NCBI RefSeq assembly: GCF_023015805.1
Contig: NZ_JALKBA010000002.1
Location: 248,001-312,000 of the forward strand
Origin: Cellulophaga sp. F20128
GTDB taxonomy: Bacteria > Bacteroidota > Bacteroidia > Flavobacteriales > Flavobacteriaceae
DNA length: 64,000 nucleotides
Direction of reading: 5' to 3'
Within the stretch, counting starts at the first letter, position 1. The number at the start of each line of letters is the position of its first letter. Below the pieces are notes generated by a model. It searched no databases. It was not told where the DNA came from and saw only the letters and a list, made by a program, of their open reading frames with translations. Of this stretch, positions 24,989-34,900 are shown one piece after another. Position numbers and translations under genes: made by a program.

Positions 24989-25990
24989 ATGACTGAAGGA
25001 AATTTTGTTGATTATGTGAAAATGACTGTGTCTTCCGGTAACGGAGGTAAGGGCTCTGTGCACCTACATAGGGAAAAATATATCACAAAAGGAGGTCCAG
25101 ACGGTGGTGATGGGGGTCGAGGAGGTCATATTATTATCCGAGGAAATAAGAACTTATGGACATTATTACATTACAAAGTACAACGGCACTTTAAAGCTGG
25201 CCACGGCGAACACGGAAGTAAAGGAAGAAGTAGTGGTGCAGATGGTGAAAATGTCTATATGGATGTACCGTTAGGAACCGTAATTAGAGATACTGAAACC
25301 AATGAAATTGTTTTAGAGATTACCGAAGACGGAGAAGAAGTAATATTGTTAGAAGGTGGTTTAGGTGGACGTGGTAATTGGCATTTTAAAACGAGTACCA
25401 ATCAAACACCTAGGTATGCACAACCTGGAATTATTGGGCAGGATATGAGCATAACCTTAGAGCTGAAAATATTGGCAGATGTGGGCTTAGTTGGATTTCC
25501 AAATGCTGGAAAATCAACACTATTGTCGGTTTTAACATCAGCGAAACCTAAAATAGCTGATTATGAGTTCACCACTTTAAAACCAAACTTAGGAATAGTA
25601 AAGTATCGCGAGTTTAAGAGTTTTGTAATGGCAGATATTCCTGGTATTATTGAAGGAGCTGCAGAAGGCAAAGGTTTGGGGCACTACTTTTTACGGCATA
25701 TAGAGCGTAACGCTACTTTGTTGTTTATGATACCTGCAGATAGTAAGGATATTGGTAAGGAGTATAGAATTTTACTAGATGAACTTAAAAGGTATAATTC
25801 AGAGCTGATAGACAAAGAACGTTTTGTTGTTATCTCTAAGAGTGATATGTTAGACGATGAACTAAAAGCAGAAATGAGGGTTGAGTTAGATAAGGATTTG
25901 GACGGCGCTCAGTATATGTTTATTTCTTCCGTAGCACAACAAGGACTTCAAGAATTAAAGGATAAACTTTGGGAGCAGTTAAACGATTAA
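24989..25990 (+). CDS. obgE: GTPase ObgE/CgtA
   Basis: A 333-residue essential GTPase involved in 50S ribosome assembly and stress response. The N-terminal Obg glycine-rich domain ([28 protein letters not shown]-like repeats, residues 17-45) precedes the G domain with G1 GFPNAGKST and G3 DIPGIIEGA. The C-terminal OCT domain is absent, as is usual in this phylum. It lies downstream of hpt-adk, probably in one transcript. Confidence 0.95.
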   Translation: MTEGNFVDYVKMTVSSGNGGKGSVHLHREKYITKGGPDGGDGGRGGHIIIRGNKNLWTLLHYKVQRHFKAGHGEHGSKGRSSGADGENVYMDVPLGTVIRDTETNEIVLEITEDGEEVILLEGGLGGRGNWHFKTSTNQTPRYAQPGIIGQDMSITLELKILADVGLVGFPNAGKSTLLSVLTSAKPKIADYEFTTLKPNLGIVKYREFKSFVMADIPGIIEGAAEGKGLGHYFLRHIERNATLLFMIPADSKDIGKEYRILLDELKRYNSELIDKERFVVISKSDMLDDELKAEMRVELDKDLDGAQYMFISSVAQQGLQELKDKLWEQLND

Positions 25991-26058
25991 ACACTATAAT
26001 CGTAGTTTTCATTGTTCCTTTTTCATATTTTTAAAACCGTCATTCTTAAAAAAAGCAG

Positions 26059-26586
26059 ATGAAAAGTTACCTATACCTATGTTGTATTTTCCTTTTAGTG
26101 TCATGTAATGCGGTAAAAGTAAATTATGACTACGATAAGGATATAGACTTTACAGCCTACACCACATATAGTTATTACAACGATTTGGAAACTGGACTTA
26201 GTGATCTAGATACCAAACGCCTTTTAGATGCCATAGATTCAGAAATGCGCACCAAAGGCTTTAGAAACTCAGAAGAACCCGATGTTTTTATCAATATCAC
26301 AAGTCAGACGTTTCAAGGACAAACAAACAACACTGTTGGAGTTGGCTTAGGCGGTGGCGGAAGAAATGTTGGTGGTGGTGTTTCTATTGGGCTGCCACTT
26401 GGGGCACCCAATCTACAGCGTGAAATTATTTTCGACTTTATAGATAGCCAGCGCGATGTATTAATTTGGCAAGCGGCTAGTGTAAGTTCGTTCAAAGAAA
26501 ACCTATCCCCAGAAGCTAGAACGCTGAAATTACAACAAGTGGTCGCTAAGGCATTAAGCAAGTACCCTCCAAAAATTAAGAAATAA
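26059..26586 (+). CDS. DUF4136 lipoprotein
   Basis: A 175-residue lipoprotein: signal MKSYLYLCCIFLLVSC with lipobox Cys16. The mature part matches DUF4136 (NYDYDKDIDFTAYTTYSY at the start, then a glycine-rich segment around residues 95-115 and a C-terminal helix LQQVVAKALSKYPP). Function unknown; members are outer-membrane-associated lipoproteins. It lies 68 bases after obgE and 43 before a methyltransferase gene. Confidence 0.85.
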   Translation: MKSYLYLCCIFLLVSCNAVKVNYDYDKDIDFTAYTTYSYYNDLETGLSDLDTKRLLDAIDSEMRTKGFRNSEEPDVFINITSQTFQGQTNNTVGVGLGGGGRNVGGGVSIGLPLGAPNLQREIIFDFIDSQRDVLIWQAASVSSFKENLSPEARTLKLQQVVAKALSKYPPKIKK

Positions 26587-26629
26587 AAGGTTTGCAATCT
26601 TCGGGTAGGTTAAAACAAAACACAGCATA

Positions 26630-27454
26630 ATGCCATTAGAACAAAATTATATAGCCATAAATAGAAAGTCGTGGAACAATAGAACCGATACCCACTTGAA
26701 ATCAAAATTTTATGATCTTCCAGGTTTTTTAAGTGGAAAAACATCATTAAACGATATTGAATTAAACTTACTTGGCGATGTAAGCGGGAAAACGATTTTG
26801 CATTTACAATGTCATTTTGGGCAAGATACAATTTCACTGAGTAGACTTGGAGCAGAGGTTACGGGGGTAGACTTATCAGACAAGGCTATTGCAAGTGCTA
26901 AACAGATTGCGTTGGATACCAAATCAAAAGCACAATTTATTTGTTGTGATATTTACGATTTACCAAATCATTTAGAGCAACAATTTGATATTGTCTATAC
27001 CAGTTATGGAACAATTGGTTGGTTGCCCGATTTGGACAAATGGGCAAAAATAATTTCTAATTTTTTAAAACCCAAGGGTAAATTTATATTCGTTGAGTTT
27101 CACCCCGTAGTTTGGATGTTTGACGACAGCTTTGAAAAAGTAAAATACAATTATTTTAATACGGGAGCAATTATTGAAACAGAGAGTGGAACTTATGCTG
27201 ATAAAACTGCCAAAATAACCCAAGATTATGTGACTTGGAATCACGGTTTAGGCGAAGTGATTAATAGTTTAATTATAAACGGTATAGTGCTAAAGGCGCT
27301 TGAAGAATTTGATTACTCCCCTTATGATTGTTTTGATAAAACTGTTGAAATAGAACCTAAAAAATATAGAATTAAACATTTGGATACTAAAATTCCAATG
27401 GTATATTCCATTGTCGCTTCAAAGAAAACAAACAAGCTTAATAGCGTTATTTGA
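26630..27454 (+). CDS. class I SAM-dependent methyltransferase
   Basis: A 274-residue Rossmann-fold methyltransferase. The SAM-binding loop is ILHLQCHFGQDTISLSRLG, with the acidic ribose contact in VTGVDLSDKAI (about residue 81). The N-terminus NYIAINRKSWNNR is typical of a small-molecule methyltransferase group in Bacteroidota. The substrate is unknown. A long gene-free region follows. Confidence 0.85.
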   Translation: MPLEQNYIAINRKSWNNRTDTHLKSKFYDLPGFLSGKTSLNDIELNLLGDVSGKTILHLQCHFGQDTISLSRLGAEVTGVDLSDKAIASAKQIALDTKSKAQFICCDIYDLPNHLEQQFDIVYTSYGTIGWLPDLDKWAKIISNFLKPKGKFIFVEFHPVVWMFDDSFEKVKYNYFNTGAIIETESGTYADKTAKITQDYVTWNHGLGEVINSLIINGIVLKALEEFDYSPYDCFDKTVEIEPKKYRIKHLDTKIPMVYSIVASKKTNKLNSVI

Positions 27455-27763
27455 TAATAGCTTCCTGTTTGTTATAGTAGTCGGTGTAGAACCTAAACGC
27501 TACTTTAAGTTGGTCGTAGAAAACTTAGCTATAGACACTAGTATAGGATTCCGTTTTTTCGTCTTTAGAATTACCGTGTAAACATCAAACAATCAGAAAA
27601 AATTAAGACCAAGCTAATTTTGGAATTTTCCAAACAAGTCCATATTTTATTTTGGGTTTAACTTAGCAGCCTTTCCAGAAAATTGTCTCCTTTATTTTTT
27701 ACCGTTCAGGTTTTAAATACTACCACTCGTCATAAATTACGCAAATATAAGAGTAAACTATTT

Positions 27764-27771
27764 TAGATTTG
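27764..27771 (+). promoter_or_regulatory. candidate -7 box upstream of the mini-ORF leader
   Basis: TAGATTTG matches TAnnTTTG. No -33 TTTG at the usual spacing. It would give a leader of roughly 300 bases ahead of the sensor kinase gene. Confidence 0.3.
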
Positions 27772-27820
27772 AACCATCATCAATCAAATCAATTTGCATC
27801 AATTTAAAAAAGGTACAGTC

Positions 27821-27889
27821 ATGAATAAACTACAAACTAAACAACGCCTCGAAATAAGATTTACAGCAGGTCTTTTTAAGGGATGTTAA
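27821..27889 (+). CDS. possible 22-residue leader peptide
   Basis: ATG to TAA encodes a basic peptide beginning MNKLQTKQRLEIRF and ending in Cys. Its stop lies in a small hairpin (TAAAT, two-base bulge, GGTA, loop, TACC, ATTTA; 27887-27910). No homology is recognised. Could be chance. Confidence 0.2.
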   Translation: MNKLQTKQRLEIRFTAGLFKGC

Positions 27890-27979
27890 ATGAGGTATAA
27901 TTACCATTTAATCGGGGGGAATTACAAAAACACCACAGATATTACATAAGAAACAACCATCAATCTAAAAACTAAAAAA

Positions 27980-28033
27980 ATGATACTATTAGCAGAACTA
28001 TTGATTATCATAATTGTAAACATTATCGCTTAA
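27980..28033 (+). CDS. possible 17-residue hydrophobic peptide
   Basis: ATG to TAA encodes MILLAELLIIIIVNIIA, almost wholly aliphatic and long enough for one short membrane helix. It lies 50 bases before the LytS-type kinase gene, after an A-rich stretch. It might be a leader or a membrane peptide sensed by the kinase, or chance in AT-rich DNA. Confidence 0.25.
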   Translation: MILLAELLIIIIVNIIA

Positions 28034-28083
28034 GCAAATAAATTGCTTTAAATTGCACCTTATGTTTTAGATTAAAAAAAAGT

Positions 28084-29175
28084 ATGAAACTTAAAAAAAA
28101 TTGGAAATACTGGGTTTTTGCTTTGATTGGTTGGGTAGTTTTAATATTACTTACGCTTACAGCAGATAAGGTGTCTTACGGCATTGACTTGGTAGAGAAA
28201 AGTATACAGTATGATTATATTGCCTACCTTGTTGTTGAAGGTGTAGCTTGTGCTGTTTTAGCATTTGCATTATCCTTTATTTTACTCTACTATATTGAAG
28301 AGCATATTGTTTTTGGGAATCTTAAAAAACAAAATGTACTAATTTTAATCCTACTGTTTTTTGGAGTACAAATACTCTATGCTATTCTCTTGTGGCCCAT
28401 GTTAGACCTATTAATTGAAGCCTTCCAGGTTATGCCGGCAACTAGAGTGTCTGGAGGTAACCTTAGCTTTTTAATGAAGCTCACCAATATCCCGTATTTC
28501 TCTGCAATGTTTGTTATCTGGCTTTTTTTAATATTGGTTATTAAGGCCTATGATTACAACAAAAATATTACATTAAAACAGTTTAAATTGGAAGGTAGTT
28601 TAAAAGAATCGCAGCTAAATTCTTTAAAAGGACAGATTAATCCTCATTTTATGTTTAATAGCTTAAACAATATCAGAGGGCTCATGTTAGAGGATGTAAG
28701 TAAGTCTAGGGAGATGCTTACCAAGTTATCCGAAATGTTGCGATACTCTTTAATTAAGAACGATGTAAATTCCATTGCTATGGAAGAAGAATTAGAAATG
28801 GTAGATAATTATATAGCCCTGTCTAAGATACAATTTGAGGATCGTTTAAAATTTGTAAAACAAGTTGATCCTAATTCACTAACAGTTTCCATACCTCCAA
28901 TGATCATTCAGTTGTTGGTAGAAAATGCCGCTAAACACGGAATAGCCAATTTGATAAAAGGGGGCACAATTACCTTAATTACAAATAGAACAGCTGGGTA
29001 TTTGGATATCATTGTAAAAAATACAGGCAAATTAAAAATAGCGAAAGGTTCTACACGCTTAGGGCTTAAAAACATACAACAGCGACTACGATTGTTATAT
29101 GGGAACTTAGCAGAATTTTCTTTAGAGGAAGTAGATGATGAGGTCGTAGCAAATATTAAAATACCAATGGAATGA
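28084..29175 (+). CDS. LytS/YehU-type sensor histidine kinase
   Basis: A 363-residue inner-membrane kinase. Four hydrophobic segments (about 10-27, 45-70, 83-107, 138-155) are followed by the His_kinase domain with the phospho-acceptor His188 in GQINPHFMFNSLNN and the ATP-site box LLVENAAKHGI; a C-terminal GLKNIQQRL stretch is typical. The periplasmic loops are short, so it probably senses a membrane signal. Its last bases overlap the start of the response regulator by 4 (ATGA), so the two are translationally coupled. Confidence 0.92.
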   Translation: MKLKKNWKYWVFALIGWVVLILLTLTADKVSYGIDLVEKSIQYDYIAYLVVEGVACAVLAFALSFILLYYIEEHIVFGNLKKQNVLILILLFFGVQILYAILLWPMLDLLIEAFQVMPATRVSGGNLSFLMKLTNIPYFSAMFVIWLFLILVIKAYDYNKNITLKQFKLEGSLKESQLNSLKGQINPHFMFNSLNNIRGLMLEDVSKSREMLTKLSEMLRYSLIKNDVNSIAMEEELEMVDNYIALSKIQFEDRLKFVKQVDPNSLTVSIPPMIIQLLVENAAKHGIANLIKGGTITLITNRTAGYLDIIVKNTGKLKIAKGSTRLGLKNIQQRLRLLYGNLAEFSLEEVDDEVVANIKIPME

Positions 29176-29900
29176 GTACAATTAAAGCAGTCATAGTTGA
29201 AGATTCTCGTTTGGCTAGAAACGAGTTAAAAGAATTGATAAAAAATCATGGAGGCATTGAAATTGTGGGGGAGGCAGAAAACGTAGATGAAGGGTTTAAA
29301 CTCATAAATGAAACTCAACCGGATCTATTGTTTTTGGATATTAACATGCCAGAAAAAGATGGGTTTGAGCTGTTGGAAATGCTAGATAGGGTGCCTATAA
29401 CCGTATTTACAACCGCTTTTGATGAGTTTGCTATAAAATCTTTTGAGTATAACGCCCTCGATTATATTTTAAAACCAATTAATTCCAAGCGCTTTGCCCT
29501 GGCTATGGAAAAAGTAAAAAAGCAATTGGAAGGCACGGTGTCTTTGTCTGATAGTCAAGAAAAGTTGACAGAAAGTAGTCAGATTTTTATAAAAGATGGC
29601 GATAAATGTTGGTTGGTAAAAATTGGAGATATTTCACTTTTTGAAATAGTCGGAAATTATACAAGGATATATTTTAAAGGAGAAAAACCAATGCTCTATA
29701 AATCTTTAAACCAGGTTGAAGAAAAATTACCTGTACAAAACTTTTTTAGGGCAAACAGACAACAAATAATTAATGTAAATTATATTAAAAGTGTTGTACC
29801 ATGGTTCAATGGCAAGTTAAAACTTACCATGAACTCAGGGGAAGAAGTTGAAGTGTCTCGAAGACAATCCTATATTTTTAAAGATAAGATGAGTATATAA
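29172..29900 (+). CDS. LytTR-family response regulator
   Basis: A 242-residue two-component regulator. The receiver domain has phospho-acceptor Asp56 in LFLDINMPEKDG, Thr in VFTTAFDEFA and the Lys in ILKPI. The C-terminal half (about 140-242) is a LytTR DNA-binding domain, with FFRANRQQIINVNYI near the end. Cognate partner of the overlapping kinase. No obvious target gene is beside it; DoxX converges from the other side. Confidence 0.92.
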   Translation: MSTIKAVIVEDSRLARNELKELIKNHGGIEIVGEAENVDEGFKLINETQPDLLFLDINMPEKDGFELLEMLDRVPITVFTTAFDEFAIKSFEYNALDYILKPINSKRFALAMEKVKKQLEGTVSLSDSQEKLTESSQIFIKDGDKCWLVKIGDISLFEIVGNYTRIYFKGEKPMLYKSLNQVEEKLPVQNFFRANRQQIINVNYIKSVVPWFNGKLKLTMNSGEEVEVSRRQSYIFKDKMSI

Positions 29901-29911
29901 CAAAGAGGATT

Positions 29912-29954
29912 ATAAACTAATGGTTGGGATAAATAGTTATAACCAATAGTTTAT
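29912..29954. terminator. inverted repeat between converging genes
   Basis: ATAAACTAATGGTT (29912-29925) pairs with AACCAATAGTTTAT (29941-29954): 14 bp with one mismatch around a 15-base loop. There is no T-run, so it may be a rho-assisted or processing stem rather than a classic terminator. Confidence 0.45.
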
Positions 29955-29967
29955 ACTCCCCTATGAA

Positions 29968-30342
29968 TTAGCCATTAAGTAGGCCTTTGTATTTGTCTTT
30001 GTATCCATACATTACAACAACGTTTAACACGAGCAGTACTGCAGCTCCTGCTATACTTTCTGGAGCCAAAGTGGCATGAAATAGCACTGCATTTATAGAG
30101 ACACTCATTAGAATTAAAAGCAGCAAGGCTGCGTATTTATTAAAGATAAGAGATACACCAGCCACGATTTCTACAATGGCTACGAGCACAAGTGTTTTGG
30201 AGGACATTAAAGCCCCAAAAAAGGCTCCTGCATCACCGGTAGGGGGTTCCATTGGTAAAAAGTGGAAAAATTTGTTAAGGCCAAAGACAAGAACAAATAA
30301 GCCGAGGACAATTCTTAATACCATTAAAAGTTTTGGATTCAT
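29968..30342 (-). CDS. DoxX family membrane protein
   Basis: A 124-residue protein with four hydrophobic helices. It fits DoxX-like proteins (LRIVLGLFVLVFGLNKF at the start, VEIVAGVSLIFNKYAALLLLI in the middle). The role of this family is not settled; some members are linked to thiol/redox complexes or quinone oxidation. It stands alone, convergent with the response regulator. Confidence 0.8.
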   Translation of the reverse strand: MNPKLLMVLRIVLGLFVLVFGLNKFFHFLPMEPPTGDAGAFFGALMSSKTLVLVAIVEIVAGVSLIFNKYAALLLLILMSVSINAVLFHATLAPESIAGAAVLLVLNVVVMYGYKDKYKGLLNG

Positions 30343-30415
30343 AGTAGTAAATTTATTGGTTTATATGCTCTAAAGTACAAAGAAAAAAAGTCTAAACAAT
30401 ACAGATGAATACTTA

Positions 30416-31873
30416 CTAGAGCATAGGTGAGAGTAACTTTGCTATTTTGTCCCTCATTTTTTCATGCCAGAATCTATTTTTCCATGCGGTATCATTAATT
30501 TTCTCTGCATCTTTTATGTCTTCGTAAAAAGCATTACTTAGTTCTTGCGCTATTTCCGTGTCATAAACAATTGCATTTACTTCAAAGTTAAGTTCAAAAC
30601 TCCTTTTATCCATATTGGCAGTTCCAACGATTGCAATTTTTTTATCGGTTACAATGGTTTTGGCATGTACAAATCCTTTCTTGTACCGGTATACTTCTAC
30701 GCCAGCGTTTAATATTTCGCGATAATAAGCTCTTGATGCGGCATTAACTATTAATGAGTCTGACTTGTAGGGGACTAATATTTTAACCGATAATCCACTC
30801 ATAGCAGCTATGTTTAAGGCGTCTAATAGACTTTCACCGGGTATAAAATAGGGAGTTGTTATTAAAATTTCTTCTTGGGCTAGGTAAACGGCTTGTAATA
30901 AGGAGTATAGAATTGTTGGGGAATCAGAATCGGGACCACTGGCTGCTATTTGCACTAATTTATTGTCTGTATGTGTAAAATCATCAAAAGAATTATAAAA
31001 CTCTTTTTCTAGGATTATATTTTGTTCAGAACAGGAATGCCAATCCGTGAGAAATATATATTGCAAATAATTAACGGCTGGCCCTTCAATTCTAAAATGG
31101 GTATCGCGCCAAAATACCTTGTCGGGGTTCTCTGTTTTATTGACGTAATTATCGCTCACATTGATGCCACCAACAAAGCCAATTTTACCATCAATTACAA
31201 TAATTTTTCGGTGGTTTCGGTAATTTAACCGGTTTGCAAATGCAATCAATTTTATTTTGTAAAACGGATAGGCTTCAACGCCTGCATCTCTTAATCTATT
31301 GCTTAAGGTTTTTCTAATGGATGAACTTCCATAATCATCATAAATAAATCGAATTTTAACACCTTCTTTTGCTTTTTTAAGGAGTGCTTTTTCTAAGGCA
31401 CATCCAATTTCATCATCCTTGAAAATATAGTATTCTAGATGAATATGGTCCTTTGCTTCTTCAATCGCTTTTAGAACTTCTGGGAATTTATTTTCACCAT
31501 TGATTAATAATTTTACTTTGTTGCTTTTGGTAAGAGGACTATTAGTGTCTTTTAATAGTAATTCTACCAATTCACTATGACTCTGGGCAGATTCGTTGCC
31601 ATTCTTTAATACATCTTTAGAATGTGCAATTATTTCTTTTTGTAATTTTTCTTTTTGCTTGGTGTTTAGCAGCGATTTGTTCGCATATATCTTATGTTTT
31701 CTATAGTTAATTCCAAAAGAAAAGTAAACGATAATACCAATAAATGGTAGTAAAACAACACCCAATAAATAGGCCAGTGTTTTAGAAGTATCTCTAGTGT
31801 CATAGATTACCCGAAGGCAAGTAAAAATTACAAGACATACATATAATACTTCCAATAGTAGGATCCAGTTCAT
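30416..31873 (-). CDS. cls: cardiolipin synthase (phospholipase D family)
   Basis: A 485-residue inner-membrane enzyme that joins two phosphatidylglycerols to make cardiolipin. Two N-terminal membrane helices (about 1-20 and 33-53) precede two PLD domains, each with an intact HxK(x4)D motif: HRKIIVID and HAKTIVTD, followed by GGINVSDNY and GTANMDKRSF. Length and order match ClsA-type enzymes. It is not clearly part of an operon. Confidence 0.93.
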   Translation of the reverse strand: MNWILLLEVLYVCLVIFTCLRVIYDTRDTSKTLAYLLGVVLLPFIGIIVYFSFGINYRKHKIYANKSLLNTKQKEKLQKEIIAHSKDVLKNGNESAQSHSELVELLLKDTNSPLTKSNKVKLLINGENKFPEVLKAIEEAKDHIHLEYYIFKDDEIGCALEKALLKKAKEGVKIRFIYDDYGSSSIRKTLSNRLRDAGVEAYPFYKIKLIAFANRLNYRNHRKIIVIDGKIGFVGGINVSDNYVNKTENPDKVFWRDTHFRIEGPAVNYLQYIFLTDWHSCSEQNIILEKEFYNSFDDFTHTDNKLVQIAASGPDSDSPTILYSLLQAVYLAQEEILITTPYFIPGESLLDALNIAAMSGLSVKILVPYKSDSLIVNAASRAYYREILNAGVEVYRYKKGFVHAKTIVTDKKIAIVGTANMDKRSFELNFEVNAIVYDTEIAQELSNAFYEDIKDAEKINDTAWKNRFWHEKMRDKIAKLLSPML

Positions 31874-31925
31874 ACATTAAAATTATAATGGTAAGGTACG
31901 CATTTCACTGCTTTTAAAATGTTAT

Positions 31926-34900
31926 TTATTTTTTAGTAGTGATTCGTGTTCCTTCGCTATGGCTGCTAAACTCTGGTGCATACATACTTTGTATGGTGGT
32001 AATACCCGCGCTAAAATCTCCTGCATTGTTCACTCGTAAGTCGTACTCAAATACATAAACTCCCTTGGGTATATAGTCAAAAAAGAAATTGGTGCTAGCA
32101 TCCTTGGTACTTTCATAATAGCCCAAACCGTCTTGCCATTTGTATTGAGACAACACTTGTAAAGGCTCTAAACCTGAGGCGCGCATATCTTTCATGTGTA
32201 TAAATTCCATAGGTCGGTCTGCTCTTAATTCAATTCGTACCCTAACTAAATCTCCAACATTTAACTGTGTGTTATTTACAATTTCTACCAACTGCTCTCC
32301 TGTATCCGTATTGTTTTTTAAGAATAACTTTTTCTTGAGTTGTAAGGGTGTTTTAGCGGATGTTATTTTGTCTAAATCTTCAAAATATTGCCAATATAAT
32401 GATCCCCAAGCAATACCGTTTCCTTTTTTACTCAGTTGTACCTCGGCCATTTCTGGTGCAATCTCGTTTGCATTCCAAGAAGTTTTGTAATACCCAGTTG
32501 CCGCTTCCACTTTTACGTTTTCTAAGTTATTAGGATCTATTTTTTTACCGCCAACCAATACATCAACGGCGTCAGTAACAGATATCCAATCACTTCCTTG
32601 TAAGAGTAAGGCATATACAGCTTCGGTGGTTGCTTTGGTTGTTTTCCATTGGTTGGTTTGCTTGTTTTTTAACAACCATATTTTTAAGTTATCAATGGTT
32701 TCCGTATTGTTTTCTATTTCAGCAAAGGCTTCAATTAGTAAAGCCTGAGTTTCAATTGGGGCCTGGTGCCAATACCATGAGGCTGTATTTTCTTTCCAAT
32801 ACATACCCAATTCATCCGAAGTAATACTGTTTTCTTTCAATGATTTTAGAATTTTAGCCGCTGTTTTATTGTCTTCCATTCGGTGAAGACTTAGGGCTAA
32901 TAAACCTTTGGCATACAAACTGCGTTTTAGCCAATACTTCTGAGCTTGCTCTCTGTAATAGGTGGTTATTTCTTGTGTCTTTTTAGATGACTTTAGGTTC
33001 GGAAAAAAACTACGCATATACAAATAATGCATTTGAGTGTAACTTAAATGATCGTCATTTATATTGGAAGCGTGTTTTTTCATTTGCTCATATTCAGCAA
33101 CAAATTCCTTGTCTAAATAGGCAATTGCTTTTTCTACCATTTTGGTTACCCCCTCAGCTTTAGTGCTTGCGTTTAAGTGTTCTAAATGTCCAAGACCACT
33201 AATAATATGTTGCGTTATATAACGGTTCTCTTTTCCGCCTTTAAACCATGGCCATGCACCGCTATGCATTTGATTGGCCTGTAATTTGGTTAAGGCATTG
33301 GCCTGCTCACTTTTCATCTTATTTAAATTAAATAATAGAGCAATCCGCTTTTTTTGTTCGGTTTCTGTTTGCGCATCACGAAGCCAAGGTGTTTCTTGAA
33401 TTAGGATTGACTGTAATTCGGCATTTTTTTCTAAGTTGCTCAGCAAGACATCAGAATTTGCCCATTGCTGAAAGACTTCCTGAATTCGTGGGTTGTCATT
33501 GGCAATATGCGTAGCAAGGGTGTTGGCATAGTACTTAGAAAAAAGCTGTTCACTACAGTCGTATGGGTATTCCATTAGATATGGTAACGCTTGTACTGCA
33601 TACCAAGCAGGATTAGAAGTAATTTCTAAAGTAAGCTTGTGGTTTTTTAAGGTAGTAGACTTATTATTTTTTAGTTTGTCTAAAGTGAATTTTTTAGACT
33701 GATTACTTCTAACCCACATTGGTAGCGTTTCCGTAACCAATATTCTGTTGGTAAGTACAGGTAATACGTTTTGTTCCCCGTCGCTATAATCAGCTGTTTT
33801 TGCAATTACAGTGTATTGTACTGCCTGAAGATTTTCTGGAATTTCTAATTCCCAAGAAACTTGTGTATTTCCTTTAGCATCAATTGTAAAAGGGTGTTCA
33901 CCTAGGGAAGAATTTGGCATTAGAGTAGCCCTAATATCTTTCCCTGTTATTGCATCTTTTAACTGTAAAGAGGCTATTCCAGTCAAGCTTTTATCTGTAA
34001 TATTCGCTATTTTACTACTGAAAATAATTTTATCACCTTCGCGTAAGAATCGAGGTGCATTGGGGATCACCATCAGTTCTTTTTGGGTTACGGTTGTTAA
34101 TGTGGTTGTTGCACTTTCTAAACTTTTGGTGTGTGCTAATAATTGCAATTTCCATTTGGTTAATGCCTCTGGTGTAGTAAAACGAAACGAAACATTCCCA
34201 TCTTCATCTGTAAGTAGCTGTGGAAAGAAGAAAGCGGTTTCTTGTAAGTTTTTACGAATTAGCACTTCGTTTTCTTGTTGTTTTTTGGTTTCAGAAGAAG
34301 TATAGTTGAGCTCCTTAGGAGTTCGTTCTAAATCTAAAGCGGCACCAACAACAGCACTTTTCTTTTGACTTCCAAAAGCAGTAACTACCTCTTCTAAGGA
34401 GTCGCTTTCATTTTGTGTTCCTATTCCCCTAATAAAAACCGCATCATCATCTCCTATAGGTGCAGATCGGTTGAATGCCACCATTCTAGGGTTGTAACCT
34501 ATGCGAAATCCAAACCAATTAAACGTGTCAAATCCTGGGTATGAATACTCTGATGTTCTTGAGTAGGAATTGTATACGCTAAAATTTTGTGTGGCGTAAT
34601 TGTTATAGGCATTACTAGACACGGTAGTATAGTAATGTGGTTTGTATACGGGATTAAAATTCCAGGAATGATTTCTAAATTCATCCAGGGACGCATCATA
34701 CATGCTTGCTAAGATTTCAGCACTTACCTTATCTCCTTTTGGACCTTTAACTTTAAACGACCAGGTTTCATCTGTTCCGGGTTGTAATTTATTTCTAAAT
34801 GTCACGGTTTCTATGTTTATATCTGTCTTTGGGTAGGGTACACTAATAGGGGTACTGCCAGACACAAAAGAATTGTAAGCAGAGAAACTATAGGAGATAG

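Larger units (their letters stand above)
27455..28083. other. long leader/intergenic region before the LytS gene
   Basis: About 629 bases. The first 300 show nothing recognisable. From 27764 a possible transcript can be traced: a -7 box TAGATTTG at 27764-27771, a 22-codon ORF at 27821-27889, a hairpin at its stop (27887-27910), a 17-codon hydrophobic ORF at 27980-28033, then the kinase gene. Whether these belong together is inference. Confidence 0.35.

Noticed and set aside
27455-27763. Transposon remnant in the long gap before the LytS gene
   Set aside because: No transposase fragment, terminal repeats or target duplication could be seen.
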